DNA from: Peltaster fructicola
Taxonomy: Eukaryota; Ascomycota; Dothideomycetes
Length of the DNA: 64,000 bases
Direction: 5' to 3'
NCBI GenBank assembly: GCA_001592805.2
Contig: CP051143.1
Span: 62,001 to 126,000, forward strand
Numbering within the stretch: the first letter of the stretch is position 1; every line of letters begins with the position of its first letter. A program made the translations under genes and the position numbers. A model generated the notes under the pieces. That model was not told the DNA's origin. It did no database searches and saw only the letters and a list, made by a program, of their open reading frames with translations. This document shows, in pieces, positions 32,891 through 43,974 of this stretch.

Positions 32891-34811
32891 ATGACACCTC
32901 ACACAGACTTCAAGAACGACCCGTATTCCTGGGAAGGTCTGCGAGGATGGAGGAGCTACAGACTGGCTCGGCCATTCAGAGGCATGTATTGGGACGTACG
33001 ACGACGGTTGCCCTACTACTGGAGTGACATCCGAGACGGCATGTCGTACCGCACCTTCGCAGGCACGATACGCATCTTCTTCGTCAATCTACTTCCAGCA
33101 TTGGCGTTTCAGCTAGATATGACTCGCAATACAGGAGGCTACTTCGGCATCAATGAAGCGTTATTCTCTTCCGCATTGGCAGCTTTGGTCTTCAGCACGC
33201 TATCGGCCCAACCACTGACTGTCGTTGGTATCACTGGACTGATCTCGTTGTTCAATTACACCATCTACGACATAGCCAGGGCGCAGGATATCACCTATCT
33301 GTATCCTCAGCTCATCGCCTGGGTGTCAATCTGGGCAGCCATCACTCACTGGTTCGCTGCGGTCTTTAATCTCTGCGACTACATGAGATACATTACAGAC
33401 TTCTCGAGTAACGCTTTCGGCATGTACGTTGGCATCATCTATATGAGTACGTCGATCGAAGCGCGCCTAATGATCACACTGACACAATATAGTCAAAGGA
33501 GTGGAAGAGCTTGTCGATCAATTCGATTCGGACAGTCTACAAGCTGGCTATCTCAGCATTGTCATTGCTCTCTGCTACTGGTTCAGTGTTACAATGCTTG
33601 AGAAGGCAGGATCTTCAGTATTTGGACGATCATGGACCAGGAAGCTCCTTTCAGACTATGCATACCCTATAGCCACCATCTGGTGGACAGGCTTCTCTCA
33701 CATTCCCGGAAACATCTCAAGCACGGATCTACTACGCATACCAATCACTCGGCCATTCTACCCAACCGTTGACAGAGGCTGGCTTGTAGATTTCTGGAAT
33801 CTCGAAGCGAAATGGGTCTTTGTCGCCCTGCCTATGGGTATACTTCTGACACTGCTCTTCTACTACGATCATAACGTCAGCTCACTGACCGCTCAGGCCA
33901 AGCAGTTTCCACTGACGAAGCCTGCTGGCTTCCATTGGGACTTCTTCCTGCTAGGCTGCACATGCTTCATTGGCGGAATCATCGGCATTCCACTCCCTAA
34001 TGGTCTCGTACCTCAAGCACCAGTACACACCGACGCCTGTACAGAGTATCGAGACAACCTTGTGAAGAGCAAAGAGAAGGATGAGGACTCTACTGACGAG
34101 ACTATCCACCACAAGAAGATCGTTGTAGCCGAGAAGGTCGCAGAGCAGCGGGTCTCGCATTTCATCATGGCTCTCGGTCTCGTAGGCATGATGACCGGCC
34201 CTCTGCTGCACGTCCTTGCCACAATACCACGAGCATTGTTCGCCGGCGTCTTCTTTGTGGTCGGCTGGCCAGGCATCTACGGCAACCAAATGACGGCCAA
34301 CATGTTCTTTGTTTTCAAGGAGCGCCGGTTCATTGATCCCGGCGAGCCACGTCTGCGCATACGCAAATGGCGCATTGCATACTACGTATTCTTCCAAGCC
34401 TTCGGAGTCGCTATTTCAGTCGCCATCTCCCAGACCATAGGAGCGATTGGCTTTCCAGTCATCATCATCGCGCTGATACCATTGAGATGGGTGGTGTTGC
34501 CACGCATCTTCACAGAGGAAGAGCTGCTCATACTTGATGCTCCCACGGCCGACGCTGACGTTGTGTTAGCCAGCATGGGTGGCAGACCAGAGTTGCCAGA
34601 GGTGAGGCTTGCTGAGAAGCGTCGTAGAGGTCATGCTACTGGTGATGGCGAGACTGGTGAGAGCAGTAGCGCCAGCATTGAGACTCAGCAAGAGGGTTTC
34701 AAATCAAGAGATGGATACAAAGACGCAGAAGAAAGACAGATAGAGGCTGAGAGGTCGAGGACGGAGGAACGTCAAGGCATACAGCCTACACTCAACACAG
34801 GTCATGATTAG
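32891..34811 (+). CDS. BOR1-type borate/bicarbonate transporter (SLC4-like)
   Basis: Exons 32891-33446 and 33493-34811 with a 46-nt intron (GTACGT to TATAG) give 624 residues. The cytosolic start leads into FRGMYWDVRRRLPYYWSDIRDG, then the anion-exchanger core: FFVNLLPALAFQLDM, GINEALFSSALAALVFSTLSAQPLTVVGITG (the substrate-site region), YPQLIAWVSIWAAITHW, then ISTTDLLRIPITRPF-like residues and LEAKWVFVALPMGILLTLLFYYDHNVSS. QFPLTKPAGFHWDFFLLG and GIPLPNGLVPQAPVHTD follow. About 12-14 spans are expected, ending in a long charged Glu/Arg tail (LAEKRRRGHATGDGE). The fungal members export borate at the plasma membrane. The stop is 74 nt from the convergent DHX35-like stop. Confidence 0.92.
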
Positions 34812-34885
34812 TTTTAGAGCAATAACAAGACACTTCGCACGATGGGTACCCTGCAAGCGCTCGCTGAAGTTCACTCCATCTGTGC

Positions 34886-36950
34886 TTATGCCTTGATCCT
34901 GTAGTAGGTTTTGCCATACTCCAGCAGCCAAGCTTTCTCAATCTTGGTCACATCCCTGATAAAGGTCTTCTCTCCGCTTTGGACAATCTCGCCAAACACA
35001 ACCCAGTCAGCTTTGCGGTTGAACATAAGACTGCTGGGATGTGCATACAAGGTCGCACCACCATCGACTGTCTTGAATGTACCATCAGCAACCATCTGGG
35101 CAGCATGCGAGAAGAAGCCGCTGGTCAAGCATCTCCTGATCGACTCTTGCTTCGATACACCGCCCACAATCAGCGGCTTCGTGCCTGGATCGAGAGACTC
35201 TGATACATCGATGCCAAAGCGCTCGAGATATCTTCTCAGCTGATTTCGAATCGATACGGCTCTTGTCATCGACTTGTGATTGAGGAAGTTGTGCTGGCAC
35301 CATTTGACGTCCTTTTTGCCCTTCGTGACAAATGCCTGATAGATGTTGAGCAATGTCAAATGATCACCCTCTTCGACAGCAAACTTCCGACGTGCACTTT
35401 CCTCTGCCCTCTTGTTGTCGTGGCTGAATGTGACTGAACCCTGAAGTGAGACCATAGCAGCTATGGTCAACATTTCGCTAAGGCAGTTGAATGATGATGC
35501 ACTCAACAGGCACTTTGCCAACATTGGCTCAAGTGCCAGCTCCGCCATACGGATGCCAAGTGGTCTTGTGAGCCTGGCATACTCGTCAAGAGCTCCAAGC
35601 GAAAAGAGAAGCTCCAGCGCTCTTGTCAGCAGCTGCGAAGGAGGAGGTGTGAAGAAGTCGAAGCGCGCAATATTGTCGATGCCAAGTGACTTGAGCTGAA
35701 GCACGGTCGGCGCAAGATTCGATCGTTGAATCTCAGGCACGGTAGTCTCTTGCAGATTGTCGAACGCAGTCTCTGTGAAGAGCCTGTAACACTTGCCCGG
35801 TTTGGTACGTCCAGCTCGTCCAGCTCGCTGTGTTGCGGAAGCTTTCGACACGGCCGTTGCAGTGAGTGTCTCAAAGCCGGTACGTGGATCGTAGGCACGA
35901 AGCTTGACAAACCCGCAGTCGATTACGAAAACGATCCCATCTATTGTGACGCTAGCTTCGGCGATATTGGTGCTGAAGATGACCTTGCGCCTGTTCTCAG
36001 GTGCTTGATCAAAGACGTACATCTGTTGCTCTGTGGGCAAGCCAGCGTACAGCGGCAATGGCAAGATGGAATCGTTGTCGTCCAGAGAAGGCAGGCGATC
36101 AGCGACCATCTCAATTGCTCTCTCGATCTCCTCGCGACCGGTCAGAAACACGAGAATATCACCATTCGCACCCTCGGCGTGTATGTCGAACACAGTCTTG
36201 ATAGCCCGCTCTAGATACTCCTCGCATGGCTCAGCCAGGTAGTGTACGTCCACGGGAAATGCTCTGCCTTCGATACTGACGATCTTGCCAACAGTTTCGC
36301 TCAAATCGGGATCTTCGAAGAAGCGCAGGAAGCCTTCGGCCTGCAATGTCGCTGACGATATGATCAATCTAAGGTCTGCACGCTTCCGCCGGATCTTCTT
36401 GAGCAGACCAAGTAGGATGTCGCTGGATAGACTGCGCTCATGTGCTTCATCTACCATGATCACGCTATAGCGTGTCAAAAGTGGATCGACCAGTGCTTCG
36501 CGTAGAAGAAGTCCATCTGTCAAGAACTTGATCTTTGTCGTTGCTGACGTAACATCTTCAAATCGAATACTGTATCCGACCTCCTGGCCGAGCTGGCATC
36601 GTAACTCTTCTGCTACACGTGCGGCGACCGTAGTCGCGGCGACTCTTCGAGGCTGTTCATACCTGTAAGTGAATTGTTAACCTCAATGGAAGATGCCTAT
36701 GCTCGTTACTTGCCTGTGTAACTGCTACAACCTTCCCATCATTGCACCACCCTGCATCTAGCAAGAACTGTGGCAACTGTGTTGTCTTTCCGCTGCCTGT
36801 CTGGCCGATAACTATCGTGACTGGACTCGTCTCTACAGTATACAGTAGAGCTTCTCTGTGCCGTGCTATGGGTAGTAATGAACTCGGCTTGTATAGAGCT
36901 GGGATGTACTCTGCCGATTCTGCCATAGCTATAATGCGCTTCTCGCTCAC
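34886..36950 (-). CDS. DEAH-box RNA helicase, DHX35-like
   Basis: Exon 1 (36714-36950) and exon 2 (34886-36652) give 667 residues; an internal ATG at 36926 is an alternative start. Motif I is GQTGSGKT in exon 1; joining gives VVAVTQ-PRRVAATT (motif Ia). Exon 2 then has FLTDGLLLREALVDPLL, VDEAHERS (motif II), SSATL (III), VFLTGREEIE (IV), VIFSTNIAEASVTI (V) and QRAGRAGR (VI), followed by the winged-helix, ratchet and OB regions. The best match I recognise is DHX35, a spliceosome-associated helicase lacking the long N-terminal extensions of Prp2, Prp16, Prp22 and Prp43. The 61-nt intron begins GCAAGT after CAG, a GC-AG intron; no GT donor gives the right frame. Confidence 0.88.
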
Positions 36951-37181
36951 AGCTCGAAGCGCGTGATCAGCATTGTGCTAGCTGCAGGAGTGCGATCGTC
37001 CCGTTGGTGAAAGAGTGAAGCTTTGTTGCGTCGCAAGAAATGACGTTGCAGCTGCAGAAGTGGGTCTGGTGATTGGCAACCCATAGCCACGCAGCTCTCT
37101 TTATTGTCAAGGCAGCACAGTCTCCTACAACGATTGCCGCTTTTGCAGATTGCTCTACTTGAAACTCAGATCTCCGTAGGC

Positions 37182-38420
37182 ATGGCGTCAGAACAACCAG
37201 TCTCGCCCATCAAGGCTGTCGAAGAGTCCGCAACCACCAGGGAAGAGATGGACTTCGACGATCCCACCTCACCACAGCATACTGGTGGTCGTGTGAGCCC
37301 AGTAATGAAGGAGGACGCTCCTCCACCTCCTATATCCAAGTCACCTTCACCAAGACCACGAGTATCCTTCCAAGAACATGCTGACGAGATCCCACCACCG
37401 ACACAACCTCCACGACGAGTCAGCAGCCAAACTGCTCAGGCCGAGCACACCCTCATCGAAGCATTCCCCAGCATTGACGTTAAGGTCATCAAGGCTGTGT
37501 TGGTAGCTAGCGGCGGACAGGTTGAGCCAGCTTTCAATGCGCTGCTGAGCATGTCGGACCCAGACTTCACTGCAGAGGAACAACGTCCACAGCAACCACC
37601 TCGACCACAGAGAAAGCCTCTTTCACAAATGGAGGCTGATGAGCTTTATGCAAGACAGTTGGCGGAGGAATACAGTGGACAACCACAGGGTAACATGTAC
37701 AACCAGCGAGAGCCTGGCAGACGTGGACCCAACAGTCAGCGACCTCAATACGGTGATGATCGAGAGCGAAGCTTCCTCGATGATGATCTCCCTGAGCTAG
37801 GTCGAAACATTCAGCAAGGGTTCCTCGAGACTCAGAAGAAGGTCAACAGCTGGATCACGAACTTCAAGAAACGACTTGACGGCGAGGATGAAGAAGAAGA
37901 GGACGACCTGTACTCAGGCAGCTCCAGCACTGCTGCGAGACCAGCCCGACAAGACCCCAGGCCATTTGGCGACCGCAAGTCTCAGGACGCACAACGTCGA
38001 TCTGTAGATCAGAGTCGCTATGATGCAGATCCTCATGTGCTAGGTGACGATGAGTTCAGCCGACTCGAGCTGCGCGACGACGAAGCACCACCACAGCTCC
38101 CAAGAAGACCGCAGGGTCCTATTGACGAAGTTGAGCATGCTGAGCTCAAGGCTGGCGATTCTGCGAAAGCTCGGAAGTGGCAGCCACTGACATCGGTCGC
38201 GCCACATCCAGAGGACGACAACGATCCTTTCTCAGTAGGTGATGACGACGAAAAGGATGACAAGCCGGAAGAGGTCAGGAAGGAGGACAGTGAGCGCCTT
38301 AAGGATGCCGCTCGTCAGAGCATCAGTGAGAACACGCCGGCTGGCGATCAGCTGAAAGAGAGCGAGACAACTGGCTCGAAGAATGCTGAAGCTGAGAAGA
38401 TCCTCACGAAGACCTCCTAG
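37182..38420 (+). CDS. CUE-domain protein, Cue5-like ubiquitin-binding adaptor
   Basis: Intronless, 412 residues from MASEQP at 37182; the frame is open 26 codons further upstream without a good start. After a disordered Pro/Ser N-terminus, a CUE domain lies at about residues 80-120: AEHTLIEAFPSIDVKVIKAVLVASGGQVEPAFNALL, with the FP and the LL motifs that contact ubiquitin. It is followed by the short conserved DELYARQLAEEY, a hallmark of fungal Cue5/Don1-type proteins, then LPELGRNIQQGFLETQKKVNSWITNFKKRL (amphipathic), a run of Glu/Asp, and a disordered acidic tail. Cue5-type proteins link ubiquitinated cargo to autophagy. A W-x-x-L or similar Atg8-binding motif may be present in the tail (KWQPL), but this is inference. 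Confidence 0.82.
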   Translation: MASEQPVSPIKAVEESATTREEMDFDDPTSPQHTGGRVSPVMKEDAPPPPISKSPSPRPRVSFQEHADEIPPPTQPPRRVSSQTAQAEHTLIEAFPSIDVKVIKAVLVASGGQVEPAFNALLSMSDPDFTAEEQRPQQPPRPQRKPLSQMEADELYARQLAEEYSGQPQGNMYNQREPGRRGPNSQRPQYGDDRERSFLDDDLPELGRNIQQGFLETQKKVNSWITNFKKRLDGEDEEEEDDLYSGSSSTAARPARQDPRPFGDRKSQDAQRRSVDQSRYDADPHVLGDDEFSRLELRDDEAPPQLPRRPQGPIDEVEHAELKAGDSAKARKWQPLTSVAPHPEDDNDPFSVGDDDEKDDKPEEVRKEDSERLKDAARQSISENTPAGDQLKESETTGSKNAEAEKILTKTS

Positions 38421-38560
38421 GACTGGAGGCTTATAATAATACTCTCGTAGCACGTATATATGAGGTTCTGTTGCCTTCACAATGCGCCACTGGTATGCCA
38501 CGCATGGAACTCGCTTTGAACGCCTTGCAAATGCAACTTTTGTCCGCCTTGTGATGATGT

Positions 38561-39047
38561 TCATGATTGACGAGCCGCTTCCTGGTCTGCCAGATCTAAC
38601 GGATCACCGAACCTGCCTGTGATGTGTTAGCTGAGCGCACGCACACACTGGGAGACGACGGAACATGCCTGCGATGACAAGATCTCGATGTATCAGCTGA
38701 TCCCAGGCACGATTACATTCATCGGCAGCTTTCTTGTTCAGCCATGCGTATCCTGGTTCATCCTCAGCTCTCTCCCACTTATAGCCACTCTTCTTGTGTT
38801 CTTGTATTGCCAGCTGCTTGCCATTCACCGACCGCATCGCTCTGGCACCGTCTTCATCTTCTGTAGCGCCGTTGCTGATGTCTTTGCGTGGTCGTTTCCC
38901 ATTGGCATTTGCGGGACCTGTTGTAACAGGCATGTCTCGTGATGATGTCGTCGTCGTCGTCGTCTGCTCAGTCTGTGATTCGGGAGGGGAGAGTAGAGAG
39001 CTGTCAGGAGAGTGAGAAGAATCGGTCATCGGGCTATCAGCGTCCAT
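38561..39047 (-). CDS. Small conserved fungal protein with KWERAEDEPGYAW motif, function unknown
   Basis: Exons 38669-39047 and 38561-38616 give 144 residues. The start MDADSPMTDSSHSPDSSLLSPPESQ and a Thr run (encoded by a short GTC/GTT repeat) form a disordered N-terminus. A basic NGKRPRKD could act as a nuclear signal. The conserved part is YKWERAEDEPGYAWLNKKAADECNRAWDQLIHRDLVIAG, ending RFGDPLDLADQEAARQS after splicing. I recognise this block from hypothetical proteins in filamentous ascomycetes, which carry variants of PEDAPGYAWKNKKA and FGDPF. The 52-nt intron starts GCATGT and ends CACAG, another GC-AG intron; the alternative GTTCCG donor gives Met instead of Arg before FGDP. No function can be stated. 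Confidence 0.7.
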
Positions 39048-39451
39048 GACCGGATGGCTGTACAGATTCACTCCGCAGGCGTGTTGTATGCAAGTCAATG
39101 AAGCTCTGTCGCCGGATGACGACGTGCGTGTGGCTTCATCTGCGTGGGGCCAGGAAAGAATAGCTCCAAGGCAAGGGCAATAGAGTTTTGACTGGGTGGA
39201 TCATATTCTTTTTAGTGTGCAGAGTTTCACGTTCATGTTGCAACTTCATCACTTCACCTACGATACCATACGGCCCAGACTGCTCGTCCGACCACTTGAG
39301 AGTCTCGAGAAGGGTCTTGTTATACATCGTACACACCATCCATCCAGCCACAGCATACGACGAGGGCGACTAGCACCCTGAATGTCGAGCACCCACGATT
39401 AAGGACTACTGAAGCGAGTGGCAGTGTCCAATCTGTTGGGTATCAGCTCAT
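39048..39451. other. Intergenic region between two minus-strand genes
   Basis: 404 nt. Short frames on both strands (60-71 codons) overlap each other and have no protein character. Probably promoter of the 38.6-39.0 kb gene and 3' UTR of the next. Confidence 0.35.
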
Positions 39452-40186
39452 TCACGACTCATCAGTCTTGTCGCCTTTCTTCTTGTTCTTCTTGCTGGTC
39501 GACTGCATCGGCTCGCCAGTCTTCTTCTGGTGAACTATGAAGCGAGTGTAGCACTCGTCGCGATCCCACTCGAAACCAGCGAGGTAGGGAGCATCGAGTT
39601 CATCATCAGCCTGTATGTCGTTAGCGGGCTGAGAAAGAGATGGGAAGCAATGCACAGGACAAACCTTCTTCTTGAACTGCTTGTGTATTGCATCCATGGC
39701 ATCCTTGATCGTCACGCCCTTCATGTTGCGTGCTGTGACCTCCAAGCCGAGAGGGAAGTGTAGGTCGATCCTCTTGATCGGTGGAGTGGTGAGTAGCTTC
39801 TTCAGAACTTCTTTGTCGTCAATGCTATTGGGTGAGGTGTTTAGCTTCCTACTGACGTGTCAGCTACAGCTATCTTGACCACGCTGCAGCATATGTGTCT
39901 GCTTTCACTTGACACTGCATCATGCCAACTCACCAGCCAAGCTTCTGTGTCTCAGGAGCGATGTGGATATCGGCTTTCTCCTTCTCTGGACTGTGGTTAG
40001 TATCAATGGCCACACTACAAGCTTTCGAAGCTTTTTACCAAGATCGAGGATGTTGAAGACACCACTAACAGTACTGCTAGTCCTGCGGTGCTTGATTTTG
40101 CTCTCTGATGGTGAGGCAGGCTCATCCGAGATTGCCGAGTCGACCTTGCTCAAGGGAGCAGTGTGGTCTTGTACTTCAGCGGCCAT
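39452..40186 (-). CDS. Small conserved fungal protein, possibly DUF6699-like
   Basis: Four exons (40039-40186, 39934-39985, 39665-39824, 39452-39610) join in frame to 172 residues, with introns of 53, 109 and 54 nt. The N-terminal third is disordered (SKVDSAISDEPASPSESKIKHRR). The folded part reads KADIHIAPETQKLG, LKKLLTTPPIKRIDLHFPLGLEVTARN, KGVTIKDAMDAIHKQFKKK, LDAPYLAGFEWDRDECYTRFIVH, and ends in a Lys-rich KKNKKKGDKTDES tail. The strand-helix pattern (W/G-x-I, V-T-I-x-D, aromatic repeats) resembles DUF6699-type fungal proteins. No function is known. The split frames, each ending in good donors and acceptors, make the exon structure convincing even though the family call is tentative. Confidence 0.72.
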
Positions 40187-41001
40187 GACTGTTGCGTTTC
40201 TAAAACGATCGGGAGCTTTGGGATGGTTGTTGAGAATAATTCAAGCACTTGATGAGAGTGGAAGAGGGAAGAAGACTCAGAGCTGACGACTCTTGTCTTG
40301 AAGGTCATTGACAACAAGGTACACAGCTCACGAGACCAGAGCGGGGGTGCTCTTCTCACTTTGCTTGGTACTGTCACCTGTGACTATGAACAGTCCTTGC
40401 TCAAACCATCCAATATCATCACGCGAGCACGCCGAATATGGTTTGGCTTAAGGTCCCTTCCCCGCGAAACGCTACTGCACAGCTCCGGCATTTGGGCACT
40501 ATGAGAGCTATACCTCACAACCGGATGTGCAGTGTGATGGAGCTCATGTAAGGAAGAAGCACAAAGGAGGTGGCTGTCTGCGTCAACAGCTTGGCGACAA
40601 TGAGATGTTGCCAGCCAGACAATCACGACTTTGAGCTTGATTGCAGCTCGTACAGTGCATAGCTGTTCGACTGCGCAGCTGACGTACGCCAGGGGGCACC
40701 ACACGAGTTGGATAGAGCTCGCAAAGGGTACCCTAGCCCTCGGAGGAATGGGCTGCAATGTAACCAGTTGCAGCGCCTATTGACAGTCGTTCCGAGTTGT
40801 CCTGCTTCTCCTCGACAGCAGTACCTGCAGTCGTCATGTCCCTCAAGCCGCATCATCACAGTCTGCTGCACAGTCTCTGAGCTACTGCTTCACTGACATT
40901 AGATGACAGTATGAAAGACCACAGGATCCGCATTGCTTGATGCTTCTGCATCTCTAATTGACCAACACGCAAGCAACTCTGTCTCTCCATTGTACACTAC
41001 C
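40187..41001. other. Intergenic region, 815 nt, nothing supported
   Basis: Upstream of the DUF6699-like start and downstream of the CCDC25 stop. A 124-codon minus-strand frame (40384-40758) shows no domain. I looked for tRNA A and B boxes and found none. Confidence 0.35.
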
Positions 41002-41738
41002 TTACATGAAATCGTCCAAGAAGTCTGCATCTCGATCCTGATTGCTTGCAGCCTCCATGTTCTCATCGGTATGCAGATCGTCGTACATGTGCTCCTTCTG
41101 GTACTTCAGTCGCTGTCGTTCTTCAGCCAGTATCTGATCCTGCTTCTTCTGTTTCCTCCGTCAGCCCTGTCCATACCACGACTATGACACTCACCTTGTC
41201 CTGCTGAGCGATTCTGTCCTTCTTCCTGAGCTCCCTCTCACGATCTGCCTTCTCCTGTCGAAGATCTGGGAACTTTTCAACCTTTGTCTTATTCAGACGA
41301 TTGACGATAGCATTCTCCCTCTTCTCAACATAGACCCTCTTCACCAGCTTCTGGTCCTTAAACCCGACCTGACCTGTCGCCATGGATCCGTCCTTCTTCA
41401 GATTGCTCCATGGTGTATAGATGACAGTGATGTTGTCCTTCTTGTTGCCCTCAATGCTGTTGGCTTTCGTCAACTGCGCACAGTCGGTAAGCAGCTCTGC
41501 CGCTATTGTGTTCCAGGTCTCCCCTTCTCGAAGTCGCACATAGACATGTGCAGATGATAGGTTGTCGACGTGAAACCAGACGTCCTCTGGCCAGCCATGG
41601 GCAATCAGGTCCTCATCTCTCAGAGTCAGCTAGCCTTGCTTCCAGTCGTGCTCGATACAGCATACTCTCAACCTTGTCTTTGCCGACATATATATATGCT
41701 GCCGGCGATACGACATTACTTGTGAAGTAGTAAACCAT
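41002..41738 (-). CDS. CCDC25/Jlp2 family protein (NFACT-R domain)
   Basis: Exons 41666-41738, 41195-41616 and 41002-41148 give 213 residues; introns are 49 and 46 nt. The start [53 protein letters not shown] is the complete NFACT-R domain, joined only when intron 1 is removed. [14 protein letters not shown]-like residues ([12 protein letters not shown]), [15 protein letters not shown] and [19 protein letters not shown] follow, then a charged coiled coil and the conserved acidic C-terminus DADFLDDFM. The family is conserved from yeast Jlp2 to human CCDC25. The NFACT-R fold is linked to ribosome-associated quality control, and human CCDC25 has been described as a DNA sensor at membranes; the fungal role is unclear. 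Confidence 0.93.
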
Positions 41739-41911
41739 TGTGGTGGTTGTATTCTACCGAGCAGCTGCAAAGACGAATTGAGTGGGATGTCTCCATCGGA
41801 CATGAATCGGCAAATTCGCCGATGGTACAAGGATGCCGTGCAACATGAAAAGATACATCTGGGTACATCTCAACGACACTTCATTCATCGACTGCAATCG
41901 CAGCAGTAGCG

Positions 41912-43699
41912 ATGAACAATGTCTTTCTGTCGACAGCCATTAGATTGTGCTGCGAGAGTCGCGCGACACCCAGAGTCAGCGTGCGTCGCATAGTTGGCAG
42001 CTTCACATACCTCAATGCTGGTAGAAGACCTCTGGCCGAGATCATACCACGATCGAGAGTCTCTCGTGACAGTGCGAGGGCACTGAGCATAACTACTCGA
42101 CTTGAGGCACGACGAAGGACGAAGCAGCCATCACAATTCCCAGAATCAAACGTCGAACCCGCACCCAACAGTGGCACACACAGAGAAGGACAACTCGACA
42201 CAGAGCAATGGCGTGATTACGATCCAGCTGGAGGTCTACCTCTACCAGATGGCGAGCTTTCGCAGGAGCAGGTCAACGCCATCTTCACTGGCTCGGAGAT
42301 CGATGTCGACAATGGCAATTACATACTCTGCGTCCTGCATTGGCGAAGAATGTCAGGAGCACTGATCGATATTGGTATTGATTTTCCTCGGAGTGCCATG
42401 ATTGAACCTGCGCAAGCGGCACAAGGACTGCAATATCTCCGAAGCACATATCCCCAGGTCGACGAGCAAGGCTTAGGTGCAAAATGGGCAGAAGAAGAGT
42501 CAGAGAAGATGCGGCAGGAGCTGCAGAATCGAGCGATCAAGTTGAGGCTGTATAAGCCAACAACGTCTCCTGAGGAAGCCCAGGAAGAAGAGTCTGCAGA
42601 GGAGGTAGAAGAGGAGAGCCAGCAGGGTACAGAATATGGCCGCGAGCGAAGTGGCACATCAGCTGCTCAAGGACTCTTCGCCGCCATGCGTGAAAGGCGG
42701 GCGGAACGTGAAGAGAAGAAGATCATTACACTGGCACTCAAGGAGAGGAGCCTGCTACATACAGCTCGTGGGCCTCTTGAACTTGACGGCGGTGTGCAGC
42801 CACAGGTTGGTATCAAACGGTATGGCACAATGGACGTGGTGCTGCGAGAGCCGGACTCGATCGCAACACTGGAGACCGTGGAGCGGAAGCCATGGGTCAG
42901 GTACTACGAAGATCAGGCCACCTTGGTGAAGGAGAACACAGTACCACAGCTCAGCACAGCCCGCCGACTCATTCCTTCATTCCTGGTTATGCTGCTAACG
43001 GTGGCAGCTTGCCTCTACCTAAGCGAAAACTATACACCTCCTCCGACTGAAGCTCGACTGTTCCCAAGTATTCCGCCTTCCGTGGCGACCATTGGTGGTC
43101 TCTCAATAGCTCTAGTCGGGATGTTCTTGTTGAGTCGATTCCCACCATTCTGGAGGATCAACAACAAGTACTTCTGCATTGTCCCTGCATTCCCATATGC
43201 GATGTCTAACCTTGGGGCAATGTTCCGGCATGACACGTTCGCACACCTGGCAACCAACACGCTCACCTTATGGTTGATCGGACTTAGCCTACACGAAGAC
43301 GTAGGCCGCGGCACATTCCTCGCCATCTTCTTCGGGACTGGCAGTGTCGGCACCTTCACATCGCTCATGGCCAATGTATTACAAAAGAACTGGCTGACCT
43401 GGATTGGTGGTTCCTCAGGAGCAGTACTAGGAGTGCTAGGTGCTCTCTGCACGCTGCGACCGAATGGCATCGTAAGTGTGTTTGGATATGAGCTGCCTAT
43501 GGCTGCCTGGCTATTGCTGGCGGTTGTCAGTGCTGCAGAGGTCTTCGCTTTCGCGCGCAGGAAGCGTACGACTACTGATCATGCTGGTCACGTTGGTGGT
43601 CTTATCAGCGGTGTTGCTGCAGCTGCATATCTGAAGTGGAAATACGATCAGAAGAAAGCAACAGCACCCGAGCCTGTGATGAGGGCCACGAAAGCTTGA
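41912..43699 (+). CDS. Rhomboid-family intramembrane serine protease, probably mitochondrial
   Basis: Intronless, 595 residues. The N-terminal 70 residues are Arg/Ser-rich without acids, a likely mitochondrial presequence. A long soluble region with an acidic coiled stretch (EEAQEEESAEEVEEE) and a basic helix (AAMRERRAEREEKK) precedes the membrane domain from about residue 350 (LIPSFLVMLLTVAACLYL). The rhomboid core has MFRHDTFAHLATN (the first loop His), the catalytic Ser in WIGGSSGAVLGVLG and the catalytic His in DHAGHVGGLISGV. The position and the hydrophobic segment before the six-TM core fit the PARL/Pcp1 type, which cleaves inner-membrane proteins such as Mgm1 and Ccp1 in yeast. The soluble N-terminal region is longer than in yeast Pcp1. 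Confidence 0.88.
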   Translation: MNNVFLSTAIRLCCESRATPRVSVRRIVGSFTYLNAGRRPLAEIIPRSRVSRDSARALSITTRLEARRRTKQPSQFPESNVEPAPNSGTHREGQLDTEQWRDYDPAGGLPLPDGELSQEQVNAIFTGSEIDVDNGNYILCVLHWRRMSGALIDIGIDFPRSAMIEPAQAAQGLQYLRSTYPQVDEQGLGAKWAEEESEKMRQELQNRAIKLRLYKPTTSPEEAQEEESAEEVEEESQQGTEYGRERSGTSAAQGLFAAMRERRAEREEKKIITLALKERSLLHTARGPLELDGGVQPQVGIKRYGTMDVVLREPDSIATLETVERKPWVRYYEDQATLVKENTVPQLSTARRLIPSFLVMLLTVAACLYLSENYTPPPTEARLFPSIPPSVATIGGLSIALVGMFLLSRFPPFWRINNKYFCIVPAFPYAMSNLGAMFRHDTFAHLATNTLTLWLIGLSLHEDVGRGTFLAIFFGTGSVGTFTSLMANVLQKNWLTWIGGSSGAVLGVLGALCTLRPNGIVSVFGYELPMAAWLLLAVVSAAEVFAFARRKRTTTDHAGHVGGLISGVAAAAYLKWKYDQKKATAPEPVMRATKA

Positions 43700-43974
43700 T
43701 CTGCTTCAGCAGATGTGTGGCAACAGAACACCTCCAAGATGTAGCAGCCGGAAATGTGGAAGATAATGTATTATGTGCCAACAGCACCTGTATCGAAACA
43801 AAAACTCAGTTCGGGTATCTCTGCTCAGCAATCCAAGCGCTCAGCTCTCCAACCATCTCTCTCCCTTTAAACGCCATCGCTGTATGAAGGAAATGGGTAT
43901 CTTCTGACCGAGAACGCAAGCCGTTCAATGTCCAATGCCGCTCAACGCCAATACCATGTCCAATGCCGCACATC

